From Mycolicibacterium nivoides (lineage in GTDB: Bacteria > Actinomycetota > Actinomycetes > Mycobacteriales > Mycobacteriaceae): a stretch of DNA of 64,000 bases. The notes beneath the pieces were generated by a model that saw only the letters and a list, made by a program, of their open reading frames with translations, searched no databases and was not told where the DNA came from. This document shows, piece after piece, positions 18,454 through 25,613 of the stretch. The first letter of the stretch is position 1. Each line of letters begins with the position of its first letter. The stretch is taken from positions 3,340,727-3,404,726 of the forward strand of contig NZ_CP034072.1 of assembly GCF_003855255.1 (NCBI RefSeq), written 5' to 3'. A program made the position numbers and the translations under genes.

Positions 18454-19212
18454 CTAGTCTGCCGAGCGCAGCAGGTATGTGTCCATGATCCAGCCATGGC
18501 GCGTTCTGGCTTCGGCACGCGCGGCAACGATGTCGTCGCCGATCTCACCGACCGTGCCCGCGTAGAGCAGCTCGTCGGGCGTGCCCAGGTAGGCGCCCCA
18601 CCAGATCCGGGTCTGCGGCGGGCACTGCTGGAATGAGCAGTCGGCGTCGAGCATCACCACGGCGCTTCCGGTCAGCCCGTGCTCGCGCAACTGGCGCCCG
18701 GTGGTGATCAGCACCGGTTCGCCGACGTCGTTGAGCGGAATCCGATGCCGTGCCGTCAGGACCTGGATCGCGGTGATGCCGGGGATGACGTCGTAATCGA
18801 ATTCGACGTGCTCGCCCACCATCTCCAGGATCCGCAGGGTGCTGTCGTACAGCGACGGATCCCCCCAGGCCAGAAAGGCCCCGACGCCGTCGGGGCCGAG
18901 TTCGGTCTCGATGGCCGCCGCCCAGATCCGGGCCCGTTCGGCATGCCAGTCCGCGACCACCTGGCGGTAGCCGGGTGCGTCGCCGGCCGCGGCGCGCGGC
19001 GGGTCGACCAACTCGACGAAGCGGTAGCCGGGCTGGGCGATGAAGCGATCGCAGATCAGCTTGCGCACCGCGACCAGATCGTCTGCCGCGCCGCGACGAG
19101 GACCCTTGTCCATCGCGAAGAACACCTGCGTGTCGTTCAGCGCGGAAACAGCCTGGGCCGTGACGAAGTCCGGATCACCGGCCCCGATTCCGATGACATG
19201 GATGCGACGCAC
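18454..19212 (-). CDS. cobF: precorrin-6A synthase (deacetylating)
   Basis: 252-residue SAM-dependent methyltransferase of the aerobic cobalamin pathway; it methylates C-1 and releases acetate to give precorrin-6A. The N-terminus RIHVIGIGAGDPDFVTAQAV is the tetrapyrrole-methylase glycine motif. The mid-region GAFLAWGDPSLYDSTLRIL and the block FDYDVIPGITAIQVL are typical of CobF. Start is a GTG at 19212. No other cobalamin gene is nearby. It abuts the membrane-protein gene (six bases apart) and diverges from the diiron oxygenase. Confidence 0.9.
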   Translation of the reverse strand: MRRIHVIGIGAGDPDFVTAQAVSALNDTQVFFAMDKGPRRGAADDLVAVRKLICDRFIAQPGYRFVELVDPPRAAAGDAPGYRQVVADWHAERARIWAAAIETELGPDGVGAFLAWGDPSLYDSTLRILEMVGEHVEFDYDVIPGITAIQVLTARHRIPLNDVGEPVLITTGRQLREHGLTGSAVVMLDADCSFQQCPPQTRIWWGAYLGTPDELLYAGTVGEIGDDIVAARAEARTRHGWIMDTYLLRSAD

Positions 19213-19336
19213 CGTCGAAGGTTAACCGAACCGAAACCAGGTACCCCAAGTATCCGGTACCCGGGGTATTGACATCGCGCATTGTCGGTACATACCGTCG
19301 AAGTGAGGGGGACCACAAACGAAGGGAACGTCAACG

Positions 19337-20617
19337 GTGACAACTTCGGTCAGACCCGGCGGAGGCTCGACCAACGCAGGGCGACGGGACGCATTTTCCG
19401 AGCGCCTGCTCAAGGGTTCGGTTCGCAAGTCCTACGCACCTGTGGTCGACATCGACTGGCACGCGCCGCTGGATCCGGACAAGTTCTTCCTTCCGCCGAA
19501 GATCGTGTCGTTGTACGGAACCCCGTTGTGGGACAGCATGTCCCGCGAGGAGCAGATCGAGCTGTCGCGCCAGGAGCTGGCCAACACCCTCTCCGCGGGC
19601 ATCTGGTTCGAGAACATCCTCAACCAGGCGCTGCTGCGCAAGATGATGCACCAGGACCCCACCTCGAATTCCACGCACTACGAACTCACCGAACTCGGCG
19701 ACGAGACCCGCCACATGGTGATGTTCGGCAAGGCCATCGACAAGATCGGCGCCAAGCCGGTGCGGCCACGGCTCTACCAGCGCATGATCATCAACTCGTT
19801 GCCGTTCTTCTTCCGCGGCTCGGTGCTGTGGGTGGCCGCGTTGGTCGGCGAGGAGATCTTCGATTCGCTTCAGCGGCAGATGATGGACGACCCCGAGTTG
19901 CAGCCAATGGTGCAGCGCCTCATGCGCATTCATGTCACCGAGGAGGCCCGCCACATCCAGTTCGCCCGTGACGGCCTGCGCCAGCGCACTCCGTCGATGC
20001 GCTGGTACAAGCGGGTGTGGGTGGCCAACCTCAACGGTGTCGGCGGGTTCTTCTTCCGCTACCTGTTCTCCAACAAGATCCAGTACGCGCGCGTCGGCCT
20101 GAATGCCCGCGCCGCGCGACGGATCGCCAGGGCCAGCGCCCACCGCCGCGAGGTGCAGATCTCCGGATTCGCCCCGTTGGCCGCGTTCCTCGAAGAGGTC
20201 GGCCTGATGGGCCGGATCGCACGCCGCATGTGGCGGCGCTCCGGTTTCCTGCCGGCCAAGACCCCACCACGCCTTACCGCGGTCCCCGGTTCCGCCCCGG
20301 GTACCGACGCCGGCATCACCGAAGAGGTCTACGACGGATTCGCGGTTCTCGACACCGGTGACGGCGACCGCCGGGTCCACGTGCGGCTGGCCGGTCACCT
20401 GGATCCGATCGACGGCAAGTACCACTGGCGCGGAACCATTCTCGACGCGCCGAGCACCATCGCGGCCGGGCCGGTACGGCTGAGCATCGGCACCCGCACC
20501 GTCGACGCCCGCATCACCGAACGCACCTCACAAGGCACCCACTCGGTCTCCGGGATCGGTGAACCGCCCTTTGAGTTGGACTCCGCCGACGCGCCCGAAG
20601 TCAGCGCCGCCGGGTAA
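19337..20617 (+). CDS. AurF-like diiron oxygenase with C-terminal DUF4873-like domain
   Basis: 426-residue protein. Residues about 50-300 match the AurF/ferritin-like non-haem diiron oxygenase family, with Glu/His ligand motifs ELTELGDETRHMVMFGKA, the GEEIFD Glu and HVTEEARHIQFARD. AurF-type enzymes N-oxygenate arylamines, but mycobacterial members have no known substrate. Residues about 325-415 (EEVYDGFAVLD, HLDPIDGKYHWRGTI) look like a DUF4873 beta domain often attached to monooxygenases. Start is the GTG at 19337. A TTGACA hexamer at 19269 lies in the upstream region, which also holds two GGTACC-centred partial repeats. Its end overlaps the next MFS gene by 17 bases. Confidence 0.85.
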   Translation: MTTSVRPGGGSTNAGRRDAFSERLLKGSVRKSYAPVVDIDWHAPLDPDKFFLPPKIVSLYGTPLWDSMSREEQIELSRQELANTLSAGIWFENILNQALLRKMMHQDPTSNSTHYELTELGDETRHMVMFGKAIDKIGAKPVRPRLYQRMIINSLPFFFRGSVLWVAALVGEEIFDSLQRQMMDDPELQPMVQRLMRIHVTEEARHIQFARDGLRQRTPSMRWYKRVWVANLNGVGGFFFRYLFSNKIQYARVGLNARAARRIARASAHRREVQISGFAPLAAFLEEVGLMGRIARRMWRRSGFLPAKTPPRLTAVPGSAPGTDAGITEEVYDGFAVLDTGDGDRRVHVRLAGHLDPIDGKYHWRGTILDAPSTIAAGPVRLSIGTRTVDARITERTSQGTHSVSGIGEPPFELDSADAPEVSAAG

Positions 20618-21776
20618 CCAGCGAACGGCCGAGCAATCCGGCCGCGAAGACCGCCCCACCGATCCCGGAGATCAACAGCGGAAGTTGGCCGGGCTGACCT
20701 GGAACAGCAGTCCAGAGCAGCCCGGCCCATATCCCGGCACCCAGCACGGCGAACCCACTGAGCCCCTGGAAGACTCCCTGCGCACTGCCTTGCAGGTCGG
20801 ACCCGACCAGTGAGGACACCCAGGCCTTGCCGACCCCATCGGTGCAACCCGTGAACAGGCCGTAGGACCCGATCAGCAGCCAGGCGAGCAACGGATCGGT
20901 GGTCAACCCCAGGCCGGCGTAGCCGATCGCGAAGAACACCAGGCCGATACCGAACACCGGCAGCCGGCCGATCCGGTCGGCCAGCAACCCGGCCGGGAAA
21001 CTGGAAATGGCGTACACCGCGTTGTAGGTGACGTAGGCCAGGATCACCTCGACGACCGAGAACCCGATCTCGTTGAGCCGCAACAACAACAGCGCATCGG
21101 GGAAATTCAGCAGACCGAATGCCACCAGCACGGCAGTCACCCGCCAGTACCGCCCGGGTAGGTCGCGCACCCGGGCGAACACCGGCTGACGCGCTTTGAC
21201 CGGCCGGGTACGACGTTTCTCGGCGACCAGGAACACCAGCGCGACACTGAGCACCGCGGGCACCACCGCAACCCACAACAGCGGCGCGATCTGGTGGTCG
21301 AGCAGTTCATAGCCGGCCAAACCCAACAACGGGCCGACGACCGCACCCAAAGTGTCCATGGCACGGTGGAATCCGAAGACCCGACCGCGGGCGGCGTCGT
21401 CGATGTCGGCGACCAGCAGGGCATCGCGAGGCGCACCGCGGATGCCCTTGCCGAGCCGGTCGACCACGCGGCCCGCGAGCACGCCCGACCACGCCCCGGC
21501 GGCTGCCACCATGACCTTGCCCAGGGCCGCCATGCCGTAGCCCGTGGCGATCAAGGGTCGCTTGGAGAACCGGTCGCCGAGTGGGCCCGCAGCCAGCTTG
21601 GTCATCGCCGCCGCGCCCTCGGCGGCCCCTTCCACCGCGCCGACCACCGCGGGCGGAGCACCCAGCACGGCGGTCAGATAGATCGGCAGCAGCGGATAGA
21701 GAAGTTCGCTCGCGGCGTCCTGCAAGAAGGACACCGCCGACAGCACCCGGACGTTGCGCGTCAGCCAGGTGGGCAT
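20601..21776 (-). CDS. MFS transporter
   Basis: 391-residue, roughly twelve-helix secondary transporter. The cytoplasmic loop 2-3 motif GPLGDRFSKRPLI and the loop after it (GRVVDRLGKGIRGAPRDALL) are the signature of an MFS subgroup resembling YqgE/multidrug-type permeases of actinobacteria. Substrate unknown. It diverges from the LLM gene across a 61-bp intergenic space containing a KstR-type palindrome, so both may be controlled together. Confidence 0.85.
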   Translation of the reverse strand: MPTWLTRNVRVLSAVSFLQDAASELLYPLLPIYLTAVLGAPPAVVGAVEGAAEGAAAMTKLAAGPLGDRFSKRPLIATGYGMAALGKVMVAAAGAWSGVLAGRVVDRLGKGIRGAPRDALLVADIDDAARGRVFGFHRAMDTLGAVVGPLLGLAGYELLDHQIAPLLWVAVVPAVLSVALVFLVAEKRRTRPVKARQPVFARVRDLPGRYWRVTAVLVAFGLLNFPDALLLLRLNEIGFSVVEVILAYVTYNAVYAISSFPAGLLADRIGRLPVFGIGLVFFAIGYAGLGLTTDPLLAWLLIGSYGLFTGCTDGVGKAWVSSLVGSDLQGSAQGVFQGLSGFAVLGAGIWAGLLWTAVPGQPGQLPLLISGIGGAVFAAGLLGRSLVTRRR

Positions 21777-21810
21777 GCGGTCATCATGCCTGCCCGATCA
21801 GCCACGCAGA

Positions 21811-21828
21811 ACTAGAACACGTTCTAGT
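21811..21828. promoter_or_regulatory. KstR-type palindromic operator
   Basis: ACTAGAAC-AC-GTTCTAGT is a perfect 8-bp inverted repeat. Its core at 21813-21826 fits the consensus TnnAACnnGTTnnA recognised by the TetR-family cholesterol-catabolism repressor KstR. It ends 9 bases before the ATG at 21838 and 35 bases from the divergent MFS start, a position compatible with repression of both. Confidence 0.7.
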
Positions 21829-21837
21829 GTGTACGGC

Positions 21838-22701
21838 ATGCGGTTCACCTATGCCGAAGCCATGACCGATCCCACCTACTACATCCCGCTGGCCCAGGCG
21901 GCCGAGGCGGCCGGCTACCACGCCATGACGATCGCCGACAGCGTCGCCTACCCGTTTGAGTCCGACTCGAAATACCCCTACACCCCTGACGGCAACCGTG
22001 AGTTCCTGGAGGGCAAGGCATTCGTCGAAGCCTTCGTGATGGCCTCGGCCCTGTGTGCGGTCACCACCACGCTCAAGTTCAACTTCTTCGTGCTCAAGCT
22101 GCCGATCCGTCCGCCCGCCCTGGTGGCCAAGCAGGTCGGCTCGCTCAACGCGCTCTTCGACAACCGGCTGGGGCTCGGGGTCGGCACCAGCCCGTGGCCG
22201 GAGGACTACGAATTGATGGGTGTGCCGTTCGCGCGCCGCGGCAAGCGGATGGACGAGTGCATCGACATCATCCGCGGCCTGACCAGCGGTGACTACTTCG
22301 AATACCACGGCGAGTTCTACGACATCCCCAAGACCAAGATGACCCCGGCACCGTCGGAGCCGGTCTCGATCCTCGTCGGCGGGCATGCCGAGGCCGCCCT
22401 GCGCCGCGCGGCCCGCAACGACGGGTGGATGCACGGCGGCGGCACCGACGACCTCGACGTCCTCCTCAAACGGCTCAACGAGATCCGGGCGGAGGAGGGT
22501 CAGACCGGGCCCTTCGAGATCCATGTGATCTCGGCCGACGCATACACCCCGGACGGCATCAAACGACTCGAGGACAAGGGCGTCACCGATGTGATCGTGG
22601 GCTTCCGCCTGCCCTACATCATGGGCGACGATCCCGAGCCGCTGGACCGCAAGATCCGCCACCTGGAGAAGTTCGCCGAGAACGTCATCGCCAAGGTCTA
22701 G
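21838..22701 (+). CDS. LLM-class (luciferase-like) F420-dependent oxidoreductase, Rv0953c-like
   Basis: 287-residue TIM-barrel enzyme expected to use F420 or FMN. The N-terminus MRFTYAEAMTDPTYYIPLAQ and blocks FFVLKLPIRPPALVAKQVGS, RLGLGVGTSPWPEDY and VSILVGGHAEAALRRAA are characteristic; from memory it closely resembles Rv0953c. The ATG at 21838 is chosen because the in-frame extension to 21754 would overlap the divergent MFS gene and the operator. Control by a KstR-type box suggests a sterol or lipid-related role, which is inference. Confidence 0.9.
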   Translation: MRFTYAEAMTDPTYYIPLAQAAEAAGYHAMTIADSVAYPFESDSKYPYTPDGNREFLEGKAFVEAFVMASALCAVTTTLKFNFFVLKLPIRPPALVAKQVGSLNALFDNRLGLGVGTSPWPEDYELMGVPFARRGKRMDECIDIIRGLTSGDYFEYHGEFYDIPKTKMTPAPSEPVSILVGGHAEAALRRAARNDGWMHGGGTDDLDVLLKRLNEIRAEEGQTGPFEIHVISADAYTPDGIKRLEDKGVTDVIVGFRLPYIMGDDPEPLDRKIRHLEKFAENVIAKV

Positions 22702-22731
22702 GGCGCGCGGATTCGCTGCGGGGATCTCCTG

Positions 22732-22794
22732 CGCCGTTTTCTACGCCTGGGTCGTGCCCGGCGCCATCCGACGACCCAGGCGTAGAAAACGGCG
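22732..22794. repeat. perfect 24-bp inverted repeat (hairpin) between LLM and MFS genes
   Basis: The arm at 22732-22755 (CGCCGTTTTCTACGCCTGGG then TCGT) is repeated in exact reverse complement at 22771-22794 with a 15-base loop. It lies 30 bases downstream of the LLM stop. There is no T tract after the stem, so a factor-independent terminator is possible but not classical; a dispersed intergenic repeat is the alternative. Confidence 0.7.
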
Positions 22795-22923
22795 ATCCCG
22801 AAATACGGTTTGAGGGAACACGCCGCAGCCCGTTAGCGTTGCACCCGCCGTTCTCGCCCAATGCTGCCCGAGAGCCAAGTCCGGCCACCCCGGAACAACT
22901 CAGAACACTCGGAAAGCCTGCGA

Positions 22924-24138
22924 ATGACGACCTCGATCGAACGACCGCGTGCCGTTGTCGCGCCCGACCCCACGGTGCGCTCCCTCGCGGTACTCGCCCT
23001 CGCCCTCGGCGGCTTCGGCATCGGCACCACCGAATTCGTCGCGATGGGGCTGCTGCCCGACATCGCGACGGGCTTCGGCATCAGCGAGCCTACCGCGGGC
23101 CACGTCATCTCCGCCTACGCGCTGGGTGTCGTGATCGGCGCGCCCGTCATCGCCGCGCTCACCGCGCGGTGGCCCCGCAAGGCCCTGCTGCTCACGCTGA
23201 TGGCGGTCTTCACCCTCGGCAACGTGGCCAGCATGCTGGCGCCGACCTACCCGACCCTGGTCATCGCCCGGTTCGTCGCCGGCCTGCCGCACGGCGCGTT
23301 CTTCGGGATCGCCGCGCTGGCCGCTGCCCATCTGATGGGTCCGCAGAACCGGGCCAAGGCGGTGGCCTATGTGCTGTGCGGCCTGACCGTCGCGACCGTG
23401 CTGGGCGTGCCGCTGGCCTCCTGGCTCGGCCAGGCCTTCGGTTGGCGGAGTGCGTTCGGTCTGGTGGTGGGCGTCGGCCTGATCACGTTGGCCGCCCAGT
23501 GGCGGTGGCTGCCCAAGCAGCTGCGGTCCATGCACGTGACCAGCCCGCTGACAGAACTCGGTGCGCTGCGCCGGCCTCAGGTGTGGCTGGCTGTGCTGGT
23601 CGGCATGATCGGCTTCGGCGGCATGTTCGCGGTGTACACCTACATCAGCACCACGATGACCGATGTGACCGGCCTGCCCCGGTCGATGGTTCCCGTGGCG
23701 CTCATGGTGTTCGGCCTCGGCATGGTGGGCGGCAACCTGATCGGCGGCCGGCTGGCCGACACCTCGGTGATCCGCGCGCTGTACCTGTCCCTGGGGTCGC
23801 TGGCGGTGCTGCTGGCCGCGTTCTCGCTGGGGTCGCACAACCCGTGGACCGCGCTGCCGCTGCTGTTCGGCGTCGGCGTGGCCGGCTCGGCCGTCGGCCC
23901 GGCGTTGCAGACCCGGCTGATGGATGTCGCCCACGATGCGCAGACCCTGGCCGCCGCGCTCAACCACTCCGCCCTCAACATCGGCAATGCCACGGGCGCC
24001 TGGGTGGGCGGCCTGGTGATCGCGGCCGGTCTCGGCTACACCGCGCCGGCCGCGGCCGGCGCCCTGCTGGCCGTCGGCGGGCTGCTGGTCTTCACCGTGT
24101 CGGTGGCCTTAGAACGACGGACCGCCATCCGGCGATGA
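22924..24138 (+). CDS. MFS transporter, DHA1 family (AraJ/YdhP-like)
   Basis: 404-residue twelve-helix exporter. The first helix region LALGGFGIGTTEFVAMGLLP is the hallmark of the arabinose-efflux/chloramphenicol-resistance-like DHA1 subgroup, and ALTARWPRKALLL is the loop 2-3 motif. The ATG at 22924 (MTTSIERPRAVV) is preferred; 22861 would add a polar extension. Substrate unknown. Its last 30 bases overlap the convergent gene at 24109. Confidence 0.87.
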   Translation: MTTSIERPRAVVAPDPTVRSLAVLALALGGFGIGTTEFVAMGLLPDIATGFGISEPTAGHVISAYALGVVIGAPVIAALTARWPRKALLLTLMAVFTLGNVASMLAPTYPTLVIARFVAGLPHGAFFGIAALAAAHLMGPQNRAKAVAYVLCGLTVATVLGVPLASWLGQAFGWRSAFGLVVGVGLITLAAQWRWLPKQLRSMHVTSPLTELGALRRPQVWLAVLVGMIGFGGMFAVYTYISTTMTDVTGLPRSMVPVALMVFGLGMVGGNLIGGRLADTSVIRALYLSLGSLAVLLAAFSLGSHNPWTALPLLFGVGVAGSAVGPALQTRLMDVAHDAQTLAAALNHSALNIGNATGAWVGGLVIAAGLGYTAPAAAGALLAVGGLLVFTVSVALERRTAIRR

Positions 24139-24513
24139 CGGCGGGATGATGTGGACTGCGGCTTCCTCCGCTGAGGCCGCGCCACCGTCGATGCCGACGT
24201 CGGTCCCGAGCAGCTCAGCCTCTTCGTCCGCACCGAAGCCCGCATTGGGGGCCACCAGCCGACCCGAGCGCCGTTCTCCGACCTCGTCATCGCCGCCCTG
24301 CTCGTCGAGATAGTCGGGATCGTCGAGCTGCATCGCGGGGTCGGGCTCCTCCTCGGCCAGCAGCTCATCGAGGGTCTCGTGGTCACGCGGTTCCCGCCAC
24401 CGATCAGGCGGCGAGTAGCCCTCGTCGAGCAAGTCGTCGACACCCCGATCGATGAGGGCGTCCTCCTGAGTCAACTGGTCGTCTTCATCGACGCTGTACC
24501 CGTCACTACTCAT
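24109..24513 (-). CDS. acidic DUF5709-like protein
   Basis: 134-residue, strongly acidic actinobacterial protein without a signal peptide or membrane segment. The N-terminus with VDEDDQLTQEDALIDRGVDD and the conserved EGYSPPDRWREPRDHETLDE block are the features of DUF5709. Function unknown. The 3' end overlaps the MFS gene by 30 bases on the opposite strand. Confidence 0.8.
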   Translation of the reverse strand: MSSDGYSVDEDDQLTQEDALIDRGVDDLLDEGYSPPDRWREPRDHETLDELLAEEEPDPAMQLDDPDYLDEQGGDDEVGERRSGRLVAPNAGFGADEEAELLGTDVGIDGGAASAEEAAVHIIPPSSPDGGPSF

Positions 24514-24775
24514 CTTTCAACGATGACACAGGTCGCGCCTACCTGAGCGCCGTCACCCCTGATGAATGTGGTGTGGGATCGCGTGGACAGCTCCGATGCC
24601 GAGCACAAGCCGCGCCTACGGATCACAGTCGAGGGGGCTGAAACTACTTCCTGAGAAATTCCGCATTTTCAGCTGAGAATTCTGGAATTTTCGAACCCGA
24701 TTCCAAATTAAACGTTATAGGCAGCAACCGGAAGTAGTGGGACTCCCGGTGCGGCCTGCAACGGAGGGTTGGGAA
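24514..24775. other. intergenic region, AT-richer, promoter area of exported protein
   Basis: 262 bases between the divergent DUF5709 gene and the exported protein at 24776. The half nearest the exported gene is AT-rich (for example CCAAATTAAACGTTATAGG around 24700-24720), compatible with a promoter. An ACGGAGGG ribosome-binding site lies at about 24761. No ORF or RNA gene recognised. Confidence 0.5.
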
Positions 24776-25069
24776 ATGAAGTCGTACACCATCGCCACAT
24801 TAGCCGCGGGCGCGCTGGCCGCGGGAACGTTCCTCGGGGGCGTCGCCGCTGCCGCCCCGACCGGGCAGTCAGCGGAACAAACCGTGAAAAGCCTCCAGAC
24901 CAGCGGCTATCACGTCATCGTCAATCGCACCGGCGCCGCACCACTGGCCAACTGCACCGTGCTCGGTGTGCGCCAGGGACAGACCATCGCCACCAACGAC
25001 TCCAGGGGTGGCGGTTCGATCAATACCACCGTCATTTCAAAGACGGCATATGTCGACGTCGCTTGCTGA
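24776..25069 (+). CDS. small exported protein (paralogue of the gene at 41476)
   Basis: 97-residue protein with a signal peptide (ATLAAGALAAGTFLGGVAAA, cleaved near AAA-AP) and a mature domain of about 70 residues. The domain pattern is LQTSGYHVIVNRTG, then NCTVLGVRQGQ, ending TAYVDVAC. Two cysteines could form a disulfide. The same pattern (LESQGYRVILSKVG, DCTVSAVRQGR, TVYVDLDC) is seen in the product of 41476-41799, so both belong to one mycobacterial exported family of unknown function. A strong ribosome-binding site precedes the ATG and a hairpin terminator follows at 25146. Confidence 0.85.
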   Translation: MKSYTIATLAAGALAAGTFLGGVAAAAPTGQSAEQTVKSLQTSGYHVIVNRTGAAPLANCTVLGVRQGQTIATNDSRGGGSINTTVISKTAYVDVAC

Positions 25070-25145
25070 GTTGGGAATAAAACAGGTCCCGCATTTGTTG
25101 GAGTCGCCAAACCGGAAATAGCGGTTTGGTGAATACAGAGTGCCC

Positions 25146-25182
25146 ACAATCGGCCGCACACTTTGTGCGGCCGATTGTTTTT
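25146..25182 (+). terminator. intrinsic terminator
   Basis: ACAATCGGCCGCACA (25146-25160), a 3-base loop CTT, and the exact complementary arm TGTGCGGCCGATTGT (25164-25178), followed by TTTTCC. With 15 perfect pairs and a short T run this is a textbook factor-independent terminator for the exported-protein gene, a form that is uncommon in mycobacteria. Confidence 0.85.
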
Positions 25183-25238
25183 CCGCCGAGGTCGCGAGAG
25201 AGCACGACTTGTCGGTGGGTCGGCGTACGGTACCGAAC

Positions 25239-25565
25239 ATGAGTTCGATATTGGCATCCGATAGGGATCTCGAGCGGACGATCGTCGGTGAAGCTCTCGA
25301 TCACCTCAACGCCGCATGCAAAGAAATAGACGCGCTGTCGGTTCACGCCCTGACGCGGTCGGAGCTCCACGAGGTTCTGAGCCGGCTCGATGCCGGGGAG
25401 AAACGGCTGGCGACCGCGCAACAACGGCTGCTCGGACGGATGGTGGCCACCCAGACCGCGTCGCCGCCCCGGTTCGACCCGGCCGCCGTGCTGGCCAGGA
25501 GGCTGCGGATTTCGCCGGCCGAGGCGAGGAAACGGATCGCGGCCGCCGGCCAAACGTCCGACTGA
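25239..25565 (+). pseudogene. truncated DUF222 (13E12/HNH-endonuclease family) remnant
   Basis: 108-residue reading frame starting at ATG 25239. It contains only the N-terminal part of the DUF222 domain found in REP13E12-type proteins: LHEVLSRLDAGEKRLATAQQ, then an AVLARRLRISPAEARKRIAA helix typical of the family. Full-length members are around 400-500 residues and end in an HNH nuclease domain, which is absent; the frame ends in GQTSD and stop. Probably a remnant of a mobile repetitive gene, though short DUF222 proteins may be expressed. The next gene begins 49 bases downstream. Confidence 0.65.
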
Positions 25566-25613
25566 GGTGCACACGGAAGTTCGGCAGCTGTCGCAGCGGG
25601 TACTCCACTTGCC

